Below are positions 51,538-60,791 of a stretch of 64,000 nucleotides of DNA, piece by piece (the first letter of the stretch is position 1; each line of letters starts with the position of its first letter). The stretch spans positions 1 through 64,000 of the forward strand of contig JAHDHI010000010.1 of assembly GCA_020631395.1 (NCBI GenBank), given 5' to 3'. The notes under the pieces were generated by a model. The model searched no databases and was not told the DNA's origin. It saw nothing but the letters and a program-made list of their open reading frames with translations. This stretch comes from Bizionia sp. (GTDB lineage: Bacteria > Bacteroidota > Bacteroidia > Flavobacteriales > Flavobacteriaceae). A program made the translations under genes and the position numbers.

Positions 51538-52788
51538 ATGGAACTTAAGCGAGTTGTAGTTACAGGACTAGGGGCACTTACACCAATAGGAAATACCAAG
51601 GATGAATACTGGGATGCTCTAATCAATGGAAAAAGTGGCGCCGCGCCCATAACATATTTTGATACTGAAAAGTTCAAGACAAAATTCGCTTGTGAGTTAA
51701 AAAACTTTAACGTGACCGATTTCATCAATAGGAAAGACGCACGTAAAATGGACAGGTTTACGCAGTACGCAATGGTCGCATCAGATGAGGCCATTGCGGA
51801 CTCTAAACTAGATTTAGATACCGTCAACAAACTTCGCGTTGGCGTTATTTGGGGAGCAGGAATAGGAGGACTGGAAACCTTCCAAAACGAAGTGTTGAAC
51901 TTTGCAGAGGGAGATGGAACACCAAAATTCAATCCATTCTTCATCCCAAAAATGATTGCAGATATTGCACCAGGAAATATATCCATCAAAAATGGATTTA
52001 TGGGGCCTAACTATACTACGGTATCTGCTTGTGCCTCTTCTGCCAATGCTATGATAGATGCCCTTAACTACATTCGTTTGGGACATTGCGACATCATAGT
52101 GACTGGAGGAAGTGAAGCTGCCGTTACTATAGCAGGTATGGGAGGTTTTAACGCTATGCATGCATTATCAACCAGAAATGAAAGCCCTGAAACGGCTTCC
52201 AGACCTTTTGATGTGACCAGAGATGGTTTTGTTTTAGGGGAAGGAGCTGGTGCAATTATTTTGGAAGAATACGAACATGCAAAGGCAAGGGGAGCAAAGA
52301 TATATGCTGAAGTCGTAGGCGGAGGCCTATCTTCGGATGCTCACCATATGACGGCACCACATCCAGAAGGCATAGGTGTCATAGCCGTTATGCAAAACTG
52401 CTTGGACAATGCAGGATTGAAACCAGAAGACGTAGACCATATAAATACGCACGGTACTTCTACACCTTTAGGGGATGTTGCCGAATTAAAGGCCATATCC
52501 AAAGTCTTTGGTAGCCATGCCAAAAGTATAAGCATCAATTCGACAAAGTCCATGACTGGTCATTTGTTAGGAGCTGCTGGAGCCATAGAATCCATAGCAT
52601 CCATATTGACAATGGAACATGGTATTGTGCCTCCAACGATCAACCATACGACCGTTGACGACAACATAGATCCTGAATTAAATTTAACACTGAACAAAGC
52701 GCAAAAGAGAGACGTTAAAGTCGCTATGAGCAATACCTTTGGTTTTGGTGGTCACAATGCTTGCGTTTTATTCAAAAAACTAGATTAA
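51538..52788 (+). CDS. fabF: Beta-ketoacyl-ACP synthase II
   Basis: A 416-aa condensing enzyme of fatty acid elongation. The nucleophilic Cys is in VSACASSANAM (about residue 164), and the two catalytic His are in NTHGTSTPLGD and STKSMTGHLLGAAG. It starts 12 bases after acpP and precedes rnc by 7 bases. This three-gene order is typical of Bacteroidota. Confidence 0.97.
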   Translation: MELKRVVVTGLGALTPIGNTKDEYWDALINGKSGAAPITYFDTEKFKTKFACELKNFNVTDFINRKDARKMDRFTQYAMVASDEAIADSKLDLDTVNKLRVGVIWGAGIGGLETFQNEVLNFAEGDGTPKFNPFFIPKMIADIAPGNISIKNGFMGPNYTTVSACASSANAMIDALNYIRLGHCDIIVTGGSEAAVTIAGMGGFNAMHALSTRNESPETASRPFDVTRDGFVLGEGAGAIILEEYEHAKARGAKIYAEVVGGGLSSDAHHMTAPHPEGIGVIAVMQNCLDNAGLKPEDVDHINTHGTSTPLGDVAELKAISKVFGSHAKSISINSTKSMTGHLLGAAGAIESIASILTMEHGIVPPTINHTTVDDNIDPELNLTLNKAQKRDVKVAMSNTFGFGGHNACVLFKKLD

Positions 52789-52795
52789 TCTTCGA

Positions 52796-53542
52796 ATGAA
52801 AAACATTCGAAACATATTCAGTTCTCGTTCTAAGGAAAACGGGGACTTTTTTATGTTTATTTTTAAAACTCTAGGATTCAAACCAAAAAACATAAAGCAC
52901 TATCAAACGGCATTCACACATCGTTCCATGAACATAAAGAACAGTAAAGGACATACTGTAAATTATGAACGTTTGGAGTTTTTGGGAGATGCCATGTTAA
53001 GTTCGGTAATTGCACACCACTTGTACAAGGAGGTTCCAAGTGGAGATGAAGGCTACCTCACCAAGATGCGCTCCAAGATAGTAAGTAGGGAACATTTGAA
53101 TGAACTGGGAAAAGGATTGGGTCTCATCGATTTGGTTCAAAGCAAAATACCAAAAGGGCAATTTGGAGACAACATACACGGAAACCTCTTCGAAGCCTTG
53201 GTTGGAGCCATTTATTTGGATAGGGATTACAAGTACTGTGAAAAATTCATCTACAAACGTGTCATCACACCTTTTGTAGACATCGAAAAACTTGAAGGCA
53301 AGGTTATCAGCTATAAAAGTCTATTGATAGAATGGTGCCAAAAAGAAAAGAAAACATTCGACTACAATGTTTATGAAGACACTGGCAATGACGATACGAG
53401 GCATTTTTCCGTAAAGCTTTCCATAAATCAAAAAATCGTAGCCAAGGCCAGAGCCACTTCCAAAAAGAAAGCCGAAGAAAAAGCATCCAAAAGGGCCTTT
53501 TTTGTATTTCAAAATCAAATTTCCAGAACATTCTTACTCTAA
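52796..53542 (+). CDS. rnc: Ribonuclease III
   Basis: A 248-aa double-strand-specific endonuclease for rRNA and mRNA processing. The signature is YERLEFLGDAMLSSVIAHHLY (catalytic Glu/Asp), followed by FEALVGAIYLDRDYKY, and a C-terminal dsRNA-binding domain (KSLLIEWCQKEKKTFDY to KAEEKASKRAFFVF). Third gene of the acpP operon. Confidence 0.95.
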   Translation: MKNIRNIFSSRSKENGDFFMFIFKTLGFKPKNIKHYQTAFTHRSMNIKNSKGHTVNYERLEFLGDAMLSSVIAHHLYKEVPSGDEGYLTKMRSKIVSREHLNELGKGLGLIDLVQSKIPKGQFGDNIHGNLFEALVGAIYLDRDYKYCEKFIYKRVITPFVDIEKLEGKVISYKSLLIEWCQKEKKTFDYNVYEDTGNDDTRHFSVKLSINQKIVAKARATSKKKAEEKASKRAFFVFQNQISRTFLL

Positions 53543-53669
53543 AGCCAATTCGTTTTCGTAGTTCTTGATAAAACCTAACAATACTATAACGTTTTCGTAA
53601 CTATTTCAGAAAAAATAGTTCATTAGTAAGGGTTTTAAATACTATATTTACAATTAATTTTAGTAGCAA

Positions 53670-54158
53670 ATGGCCATTCGTAAACTCATTTTAGATGATT
53701 TTTTTGAAACCGAAGCATTTACTTTAATTGGTATTCATTGCACTATTGAAGATTACAGACTAGCCTACCTTATAAACAAGTCGTTAGAAATAAATCTAAA
53801 TAGGAAACCAAAAGACATTGACAATTGCAACCTGCACACAACCTATTCAATTTTCGAATGGGAGGATCAAACCCAGTTAGTGACATGGAATTTAGTTTCC
53901 AATAGTTGCAAGGTAAAGAGTAGTCAAGAAGCAACGGCTTCAAATTCATTATTCAATTCGGAACAAACCAATACCAAGACATATCATTTGGTCCCAGAAT
54001 ACAAGAAGGTGAATTATTTGCTAAAGATAGAAAGCGAATTGAACGAAAATAAAAAAAAACTCATCTTAAGTAAGATATTGAACATATCACAAGTAGTTAC
54101 TGCATATGCAATAGATACGGAATTACTTAAATCAAAAGACAATTTAATATTTAACTAA
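53670..54158 (+). CDS. IPExxxVDY-family protein
   Basis: A 162-aa protein of a small Bacteroidota family named for its IPExxxVDY motif, here present as VPEYKKVNY (about residues 110-118). It lacks a signal peptide. Its stop shares one base with the pyk start (TAATG), so translation is coupled to pyruvate kinase; this pairing is typical of the family. Function unknown. Confidence 0.88.
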   Translation: MAIRKLILDDFFETEAFTLIGIHCTIEDYRLAYLINKSLEINLNRKPKDIDNCNLHTTYSIFEWEDQTQLVTWNLVSNSCKVKSSQEATASNSLFNSEQTNTKTYHLVPEYKKVNYLLKIESELNENKKKLILSKILNISQVVTAYAIDTELLKSKDNLIFN

Positions 54159-55585
54159 TGTTAAAAAGAAAGAAAACTAAGATAGTAGCAACTTTAGGAC
54201 CGGCTACTAGTACCAAGAAAGTCTTAAAAGCAATGTTAGATGAAGGTGCTAACGTGTTTAGAATCAATTTTTCGCATGCTGAATATGGCGATGTCAAGGA
54301 ACGCGTACAGATGATTCGTGAACTCAATGAGGAATTTGGATACAATGCTTCTATTTTAGGTGATTTACAAGGTCCCAAATTACGTGTAGGCGTAATGAAA
54401 GGAGAAGTTGTCGTAAACCCAGGAGACGAAATAATATTTGCAACAGGCAAACGTTTTGAAGGCACAAAGAATCGTGTCTACATGACTTACGACAATTTCC
54501 CCCAAGACGCCAAACCTGGAGAACGCATTCTATTGGATGATGGAAAACTCATTTTCGAAGTCGTATCGACGGACAAGAAAACCGAAGTGACAGCCAAAGT
54601 TATTCAAGGTGGCCCATTGAAGTCCAAAAAAGGGGTAAACTTACCGAACACAAACATATCCCAACCAGCGTTGACTCCCAAGGACATTGAAGATGCAAAG
54701 TTTGCTTGCGAACTACAAGTCGATTGGATTGCGCTGTCCTTTGTACGTCATGCAGAAGATTTAATGGAACTTCAGGAGCTGATAAAAGAACATAGTGTAC
54801 ATAAGATTCCAATCATAGCAAAAATTGAAAAACCCGAAGGCGTAGAAAACATAGACAAGATCGTTGCTTATTGCGATGGTCTTATGGTAGCTCGTGGTGA
54901 CTTGGGAGTGGAAATCCCAGCTGAAGAAGTTCCCTTGGTGCAAAAACAATTGGTATTGCGTGCCAAACGCGCTAGAATACCGGTAATAATAGCCACGCAA
55001 ATGATGGAAACCATGATAAATAGTTTAACACCTACGCGAGCTGAGGTAAACGACGTGGCAAATTCCGTCATGGATGGGGCAGATGCCGTTATGTTGTCGG
55101 GAGAAACCAGTGTAGGCCAATACCCTGTTCAAGTCATAAAACAAATGGCAAGCATTATTCGCAGTGTAGAAGATTCGGAACTAATACAAGTTCCACAATC
55201 TCCACCTCACATTCGCACCAAACGTTACATTACAAAATCCATCTGTTACCATGCAGCTCACATGGCAAATGAGATCGATGCAAAGGGAATCTCCACACTT
55301 ACAAATAGTGGTTATACTGCTTTTCAAATTTCTGCGTGGAGGCCAAAGGCACATATATTGGTATTTACCTCCAACCAACGCATATTGACACAATTGAACC
55401 TGCTTTGGGGAGTAAAGGCCTTCTTTTACGATAAATTCGTCAGTACGGATGAAACCATTGAAGATGTAAATAAAATAGCCCAAGACAAAGGATATCTCGA
55501 AAAAGGAGACATGTTGGTAAGCTTGGCAGCCATGCCCATACAAGAAAAGGGAATGGTAAACACGTTGAGAGTTTCGGAAATATAG
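54158..55585 (+). CDS. pyk: Pyruvate kinase
   Basis: A 475-aa glycolytic enzyme that transfers phosphate from phosphoenolpyruvate to ADP. It shows KIVATLGPATSTKKV, FRINFSHAEYGDVKERV (K+ and substrate binding), the catalytic signature IIAKIEKPEGVENIDKIV, and MVARGDLGVEIPAEEVPLVQ. The C-terminal allosteric domain is present. Coupled to the IPExxxVDY gene; a strong terminator follows at 55610. Confidence 0.96.
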   Translation: MLKRKKTKIVATLGPATSTKKVLKAMLDEGANVFRINFSHAEYGDVKERVQMIRELNEEFGYNASILGDLQGPKLRVGVMKGEVVVNPGDEIIFATGKRFEGTKNRVYMTYDNFPQDAKPGERILLDDGKLIFEVVSTDKKTEVTAKVIQGGPLKSKKGVNLPNTNISQPALTPKDIEDAKFACELQVDWIALSFVRHAEDLMELQELIKEHSVHKIPIIAKIEKPEGVENIDKIVAYCDGLMVARGDLGVEIPAEEVPLVQKQLVLRAKRARIPVIIATQMMETMINSLTPTRAEVNDVANSVMDGADAVMLSGETSVGQYPVQVIKQMASIIRSVEDSELIQVPQSPPHIRTKRYITKSICYHAAHMANEIDAKGISTLTNSGYTAFQISAWRPKAHILVFTSNQRILTQLNLLWGVKAFFYDKFVSTDETIEDVNKIAQDKGYLEKGDMLVSLAAMPIQEKGMVNTLRVSEI

Positions 55586-55609
55586 TCACAAAATAGAACG
55601 ATTGCACCT

Positions 55610-55643
55610 AAAACGCCATTTCAATGTATTGAAATGGCGTTTT
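55610..55643 (+). terminator. Terminator of pyk
   Basis: A 15-bp perfect stem AAAACGCCATTTCAA / TTGAAATGGCGTTTT with a 4-base loop and following T-run. Confidence 0.85.
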
Positions 55644-55857
55644 TTCATATATTGATAGACAAGTGCCTAACTCATTCTAAAAAATCAATTATCCAAACTC
55701 TAATTCATACTAATTTACCAAATTTTCATTTTTAAACAATTCTAACCATTTCAATCAATTTATTAATTATTCAATCGATAAAAAAGCTATTTTTTGATCT
55801 TTCCCAAAAACCACTTTTTAGTAACATTAAAGCAACGATTAGTTTACCAATATCATT

Positions 55858-55865
55858 TACTTTTG
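55858..55865 (+). promoter_or_regulatory. TAnnTTTG promoter element before the GEVED protein
   Basis: TACTTTTG matches the Bacteroidota -7 consensus. It implies a leader of about 400 bases before the ATG at 56271. Confidence 0.4.
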
Positions 55866-56231
55866 CTCTTGAAATTATGCTTCTGACTAGAAGTCGTTAT
55901 TTTTCTAATGTTGAAGCATAGAAACCAAAACCAGCTATTAAAAAAATATTTTTTAACGAAAAACCAATTGGAATTAGTGGCAGTCATCTAAAATATGACA
56001 GCTCAGCTAAAGGAAGCATAGAAACAACCTAAATCTACTTATTGAGATCATTGAAAAATTAAGGAAGACAGTACTTATTCATTTTCAGACAATACCAGAT
56101 CACATCCCTACCAGTTCATTCATAACCATTACAATTACATTAACCTAGAGATTCGAGGCATAGATGTTATTTGTTCATATTTAATATCATACTTAGTCTA
56201 TGGATTAAACAGATTATAAATTGCCACAAAC

Positions 56232-56252
56232 CTAACACTAACACTAACACTA
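56232..56252 (+). repeat. CTAACA short tandem repeat
   Basis: Three and a half copies of a 6-base unit end 18 bases before the start codon, where slippage could alter translation initiation. Confidence 0.6.
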
Positions 56253-56270
56253 CAATCAAAATTAAAAACA

Positions 56271-58025
56271 ATGAAAACAATTACTAAACTACTAATGCTC
56301 GTTTTTATATCTTCATTGCAAACTGCAATGTCGCAAAGCAATGGGAGCCAATTGGAATATTGCAATGTTTACGCACCACAAGGCAACAACTACATCGTAA
56401 ACGTCAATTTTGCAGGAATACGCAACCCTTCGGAATTAGGACTTGACGGTTATTCTGACTTTAGAGACAAAAAAGCCTACTTGGACAAGGGATCGGAATA
56501 TGATCTGGAAATCGAAACAAAATGGACACATTGGCCTTATTTGACCATTCAAGTATGGGTCGATTGGAATGGAAACATGGATTTTGAAGCATCGGAGAGA
56601 GTATTGTTAAACACTGGTACTGGTCCTGTTTCTGGTCGAATTACCGTGCCTGAAGATGCAAATTTTGGAACTACCAGAATGCGCATTAGATATAACTATG
56701 ACACACCATTGGGACCTTGTGAGATAGACACGTACAAAACTGGGGAAATAGAGGATTATACGGTAGTGGTCTCTGGACCAGGCAAGCCTTCTGCTCGTTT
56801 TGATTCTTCATCACAATACATCGATGATGACAAGGACTTGGTAGAATACGTAGACCAATCCTCCAACAATCCAACTGGATGGTATTGGGAGTTCGAAGGC
56901 GGAATACCTTCCGTAAGTACCTCTCAACATCCATTGGTTCGTTACATCCATTCGGGTAGTTATTCTGTTAAATTGACAGTTAACAATGAATTTGGAGAAG
57001 CAGTAACCTATTCAAACAATTACATAAAGGTACAAATTCCAGATCCTACATACGCTCCTATTTGCAACTTTTCCACTGTAGTGACGAATGTTAACAAAGT
57101 AGACGAATATGTGAGATTCGACGATTTGTCCGAAAACGAACCGACCTCTTGGTATTGGGAATTTGAAGGAGCCACTCCAGCAACAAGTACAGAACAAACA
57201 CCACAAGTAACCTATTCTCAATCTGGAAACTATTCGGTAAAATTAACGGTAAGCAATTCAACCGGTCAAGATTCAAAGACAAGGGAAAACTACATTACCG
57301 TCAATCTAGATCCTTGCTCCAGTCACAACGAAAAACCAATTGGCCAATACATCACTCGCGTGGAATTCGCGCAAGCAAACACTTCTACATATGATGATGG
57401 CTATGAATTTTACGACATTCCAGGCAATATCGTACAAAGAGGCCCTATCGAATATCCTCATGAAGCTTCAATAATCCACGTAAGGACGAATGCCGTTTGG
57501 GAAAACACTAAATTGGGTGTTTGGGTAGATTGGAATCAAGATAATGAATTCTCTGATCCTGAGGAAAGACACAATTTGTCGAAACCATCTTCTCCAAATG
57601 GAGATTGGCTTGCCTTTTTTGTAGTTCCTGAAGATGCCAAATTGGGAGAAACCATACTTCGTGTAAGAACTGTATATGGAGAAGAGTTGACTCCTTGCGG
57701 AGATGCTTGGTTTGGGGAAACCGAGGACTATGTCATAAATGTAGTAGACAGCCCATACGGCAGCAATAGATCATCAACGATGAAAAGTGTCAAAGTCAAT
57801 CCCAATCCAAGTAAAGATGGCATTTTTAATTTTGATTTCAATGAATCTACAAAACACGCCTCTTTCAAAATATTCAATGGCAATGGAATAGAAATATATT
57901 CCCTATCCAATGTTGTTTCTGGGGATAAAACAAGGTTAGACTTGTCTCATTTGAACTCAGGATTGTATACGGTACAGATCCAAACCGAAATTGGTTTGGA
58001 AACAGCGAGAATAATCTTGAGATAA
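56271..58025 (+). CDS. GEVED/PKD-domain T9SS-sorted secreted protein
   Basis: A 584-aa exported protein. A signal peptide (MKTITKLLMLVFISSLQTAMS) is followed by a GEVED-type domain (VWVDWNGNMDFEASERVL to GEIEDYTVVV, about 85-165), two PKD domains (WYWEFEGGIPSVSTSQHPLV and WYWEFEGATPATSTEQTP), a second GEVED domain (LGVWVDWNQDNEFSDPEER to GETEDYVINV, about 415-490) and a T9SS type A sorting domain (VNPNPSKDGIFNF). GEVED and PKD modules mediate adhesion or carbohydrate contact; no catalytic site is seen. The duplication of the GEVED domain is clear from sequence. Confidence 0.85.
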   Translation: MKTITKLLMLVFISSLQTAMSQSNGSQLEYCNVYAPQGNNYIVNVNFAGIRNPSELGLDGYSDFRDKKAYLDKGSEYDLEIETKWTHWPYLTIQVWVDWNGNMDFEASERVLLNTGTGPVSGRITVPEDANFGTTRMRIRYNYDTPLGPCEIDTYKTGEIEDYTVVVSGPGKPSARFDSSSQYIDDDKDLVEYVDQSSNNPTGWYWEFEGGIPSVSTSQHPLVRYIHSGSYSVKLTVNNEFGEAVTYSNNYIKVQIPDPTYAPICNFSTVVTNVNKVDEYVRFDDLSENEPTSWYWEFEGATPATSTEQTPQVTYSQSGNYSVKLTVSNSTGQDSKTRENYITVNLDPCSSHNEKPIGQYITRVEFAQANTSTYDDGYEFYDIPGNIVQRGPIEYPHEASIIHVRTNAVWENTKLGVWVDWNQDNEFSDPEERHNLSKPSSPNGDWLAFFVVPEDAKLGETILRVRTVYGEELTPCGDAWFGETEDYVINVVDSPYGSNRSSTMKSVKVNPNPSKDGIFNFDFNESTKHASFKIFNGNGIEIYSLSNVVSGDKTRLDLSHLNSGLYTVQIQTEIGLETARIILR

Positions 58026-58062
58026 TTGTTATATCTCTAAAATTTCTATTGTAAACCTTAAT

Positions 58063-58091
58063 AAAACCTGTTGCAATGAGCAACAGGTTTT
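58063..58091 (+). terminator. Terminator of the GEVED protein gene
   Basis: A 12-bp perfect stem, AAAACCTGTTGC / GCAACAGGTTTT, with a 5-base loop and trailing T. Confidence 0.8.
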
Positions 58092-58256
58092 AGTTATTTC
58101 TACATCTAAGTCAGAAATATTTTTTACCTATTTTTAATAATTTATTAATTATTTTGTTAAATTTATACGATTTCAAACATAATATCGTTTTTAAACCACA
58201 ATAATCACACTCGATGATCTATTGATTTTAAGAACACCGAAAACCCCTTAATAGTT

Positions 58257-58541
58257 ATGAATGATGGTAGAGCACAAATTATAGAGAAAGAGGAAATTAA
58301 ATTTCTACAGTTCCCAAAGGAAGAGGTGTTAAACTCCAAAACAGAAAGGCACGAAAGAAACCGAACTCTGGAAAGAGCTTTGACATTGGGAAATTTGGAG
58401 CATCAAAAAGTAGGTATATTCTTTAAAGACAGCAACGGATTCAAAAAGGTAGAGACAACCGTTTGGGGGCTTACCGACAAGTCTGTGATATTGAAAAAGT
58501 CCACAGTTATTCCTTTGGAACGCATCTTACGGATATCTTGA
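58257..58541 (+). CDS. Small hypothetical protein (94 aa)
   Basis: It starts MNDGRAQIIEKEEIKFLQFP and is basic, rich in Lys/Arg/Glu, with no signal peptide or membrane helix. The C-terminal half (KVGIFFKDSNGFKKVETTVWG to PLERILRIS) looks like a small beta-barrel domain. Good codon structure and its own terminator at 58572 suggest a real gene. Function unknown. Confidence 0.65.
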   Translation: MNDGRAQIIEKEEIKFLQFPKEEVLNSKTERHERNRTLERALTLGNLEHQKVGIFFKDSNGFKKVETTVWGLTDKSVILKKSTVIPLERILRIS

Positions 58542-58571
58542 CGTTGAAGTCGTCATTATGATTTCATTTTT

Positions 58572-58599
58572 AACAAAACCTTCTAAACACGGTTTTGTT
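58572..58599. terminator. Bidirectional terminator between the 94-aa gene and dinB
   Basis: AACAAAACC / GGTTTTGTT (9 bp) with a 10-base loop between convergent genes. Confidence 0.65.
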
Positions 58600-58612
58600 T
58601 CTCCATTTGAAT

Positions 58613-59713
58613 TTAAAATTCAAACTTCAATTGTGCGCTAACCACTTTTTGTTCTATTTTCTTGTTGACTTTTTCCGTATTTAAGTTAGACAGTGATATT
58701 CCCAACAGGCGTACCGAATTACTCAATCTCTCTTGATACAACAATTCCTTGGTAGTTTCCATTATGATATCCTTGTCACTAATGAAATAAGGCACTGTCT
58801 TACTTCTTGTCTGCAAGGTGAAATCACTGTATTTTATTTTTAACGTCACAGTTTTCCCAGCTACCTTACTTCGTTTCAAACGTTTGGAAACCTCATTCGC
58901 TATATTATCGAGCTTTTCCAACATGAAGATTTCTGATGACAAATTTTCATTGAAGGTCCGTTCCGCTGCCAACGATTTTCTAATTCTGTTGGGTTTTACT
59001 TCACTGTTGTGAATGCCTCTAACAACGTAATAATAGTACTTTCCCGATTTACCAAAATTGGTTTCCAAAAATTCCAAGGTTTTGGATTTTAAATCTGTTC
59101 CTGTAAAAATGCCCTTTTGGTACATTTTTTCTGCTGTGACCTTTCCTATACCATAAAACTTCCTGATGTCCAAACTCTCTAAAAAGTCTAGCACTTCTTC
59201 AGGGTTTACTGTTTTTTGCCCATTGGGCTTATTGTAATCACTGGCCACCTTAGCTATGAACTTGTTTACGGAAATGCCTGCAGAAGCGGTTAATCCTACT
59301 TCTTTGAAGATGCGTGTTCTTATTTCTTCAGCAATGAGCGAAGCACTTGGGTTCCCCTTCTTGTTGTTGGTAACATCCAAATAAGCCTCATCCAAGGAAA
59401 GAGGTTCAACCAGATCTGTATAATCGTAAAAAATGGTTCTTATCTTTTTGGAAATCTCACTGTAGCGTTCAAATCGGGGACGAACAAAAAGTAATTCTGG
59501 ACAGAGACGCCTTGCCTTTACACCACTCATTGCACTTCGCACCCCAAACTTGCGAGCTTCATAACTGGCAGCACTGACGACACCTCGAGTTCCTCCTCCT
59601 CCAACAGCCAATGGTTTGCCCTTTAATTCTGGATTGTCCATTTGCTCCACAGATGCATAAAAGGCATCCATGTCCACGTGGATAATTTTTCTTGTTGGTA
59701 AATCGCCTAGCAT
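58613..59713 (-). CDS. dinB: DNA polymerase IV (Y-family)
   Basis: A 366-aa translesion polymerase. The catalytic site is HVDMDAFYASVEQMDNPELKGKPLAVGG near the N-terminus and PLSLDEAYLDVT (about residue 110). FRR-type helix-hairpin and little-finger regions follow (FYGIGKVTAEKMYQKGIFTG, ERTFNENL). No beta-clamp-binding motif was identified with certainty. SOS control is possible but no LexA box was seen. Confidence 0.94.
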   Translation of the reverse strand: MLGDLPTRKIIHVDMDAFYASVEQMDNPELKGKPLAVGGGGTRGVVSAASYEARKFGVRSAMSGVKARRLCPELLFVRPRFERYSEISKKIRTIFYDYTDLVEPLSLDEAYLDVTNNKKGNPSASLIAEEIRTRIFKEVGLTASAGISVNKFIAKVASDYNKPNGQKTVNPEEVLDFLESLDIRKFYGIGKVTAEKMYQKGIFTGTDLKSKTLEFLETNFGKSGKYYYYVVRGIHNSEVKPNRIRKSLAAERTFNENLSSEIFMLEKLDNIANEVSKRLKRSKVAGKTVTLKIKYSDFTLQTRSKTVPYFISDKDIIMETTKELLYQERLSNSVRLLGISLSNLNTEKVNKKIEQKVVSAQLKFEF

Positions 59714-59786
59714 AATGTAAATTTATGACATTAAAACGAAAAATAGCTAGCCTTATGCCCAAACATGGGCACTACTAAGAGAAGCC

Positions 59787-59824
59787 TATGGAAAATCTAC
59801 ATTGCAAGATGTAGATTTTCCATA
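59787..59824. terminator. Long hairpin between dinB and the decayed pseudogene
   Basis: 16-base perfect arms (TATGGAAAATCTACAT / ATGTAGATTTTCCATA) around a 6-base loop. It lies downstream of the minus-strand pseudogene and has no clear T-run. Confidence 0.5.
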
Positions 59825-59840
59825 TATGTCATTGAATCAA

Positions 59841-60440
59841 TTAATTGTTGGATTCTGAAATAATCAAGCTATTGATTGAATTGAATGTTGAAGTCACAGA
59901 AGACCATACTCCACTTTTACCATTAAAAGTATGTATTATCACAGGATTGGAAGTTGCCTCTCCCGTATCCAGATCATAAACCGTAGTGACTTCCGAAAAA
60001 GCAAAACTCGTATTTTTATTTATTTGATCAATTGAAACAGGAATTCCTTCCAATGCCATTTCTCCATTGATGGAGCTCGCACTTTTTGTATGTAAAGCAA
60101 AAGGAACACTTAACAATTGACTTGTCCCTAAAACCGTATAATTTGCTCCTCCGGCAAGATCAGTTTCTGTCTTTAAATAGTAAATTCCTTCTCCCCAATC
60201 TATTGTTGAGAAACTGTCAGTGGTCGTACCTCCTCCAATTTTACCACTATCAAACCATTGTCATTCGTCGAAATGACATGCGTTTCTGAGTATGCAACAG
60301 TTCTAGTTGTCGAACCTTTGAGAATGCTAACCTTAAACCCAATGGTTTCATTTTGCAACAATTCTCCAGAAATGTTCCTAATTACTGCTTGATAATTAAT
60401 TCGGGAGTTTGTGAAAAAACCGCGTTTATCAAAAAAAAAG
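59841..60440 (-). pseudogene. Decayed exported/tail-like protein gene
   Basis: On the minus strand a reading frame with INYQAVIRNISGELLQNETI and continuing YSETHVISTNDNGLI is followed, after a one-base frameshift near 60245, by KIGGGTTTDSFSTIDWGEG and YYLKTETDLAGGANYTVLG, then LSVPFALHTKSASS. This arrangement is typical of Bacteroidota surface proteins that start with a YQAVIRN domain (often collagen-like or cell-wall-anchor proteins). The signal peptide and start are missing, the frame is broken, and the rest of the usual protein is absent. The last part is an open frame of 91 codons. Confidence 0.7.
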
Positions 60441-60536
60441 AATTAAAATAGAGTATGTTTTTTACATGATGTTTCTTTGTCCAAGCGAATTTAGAACTAT
60501 CCCATAAAGATGAAAACAGTAAAATGTTAAATTATT

Positions 60537-60788
60537 TCATTCCCTATTGTTATTTACCAATTGGTAAATCGCTTTACATAACGTAAATTCATGATGTTCA
60601 AAATATAAACGTCCATTGCTTTTAACGTTAACTGTCAAAGTGGGAGAAATTCGTTGAGAAGCATTGTTTTCTATACGCTCTACCATTAATGGGAATAATC
60701 GAACCGAGAGAACAACCAGACTTTCATATGTCGTGCAAAACAATACCTTTGGAGAAAAATAAAACATTTCCATTTTTAAGGAAAGCAA
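60537..60788 (-). CDS. Doubtful small ORF (83 aa)
   Basis: It reads MLSLKMEMFYFSPKVLFCTT and onward with no recognised motif and starts 3 bases from the divergent CYTH gene, leaving no room for both promoters. An 18-base palindrome (60552-60569) lies within its 3' end. It may be a decayed remnant or spurious. Confidence 0.25.
   Translation of the reverse strand: MLSLKMEMFYFSPKVLFCTTYESLVVLSVRLFPLMVERIENNASQRISPTLTVNVKSNGRLYFEHHEFTLCKAIYQLVNNNRE
60552..60569. promoter_or_regulatory. 18-base perfect palindrome
   Basis: ATTTACCAATTGGTAAAT is fully self-complementary. It lies about 225 bases before the CYTH gene in a region without convincing genes. It may be an operator or the scar of a lost regulator site. 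Confidence 0.3.
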
Positions 60789-60791
60789 AGT

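Larger units (their letters stand above)
55586..56270. other. Long intergenic region before the GEVED protein
   Basis: It holds the pyk terminator (55610-55643), a TACTTTTG promoter element (55858-55865) with an upstream CCAAAAACCACTTTTTAG tract, and an apparent leader of about 400 bases. Near its end is a short tandem repeat of CTAACA (56232-56252). No gene or known RNA element is recognised. Confidence 0.4.

Noticed and set aside
56232-56252. Possible CRISPR-like or transposon repeat
   Set aside because: It is only a short 6-base tandem repeat; no spacers, cas genes, transposase or inverted ends are present.
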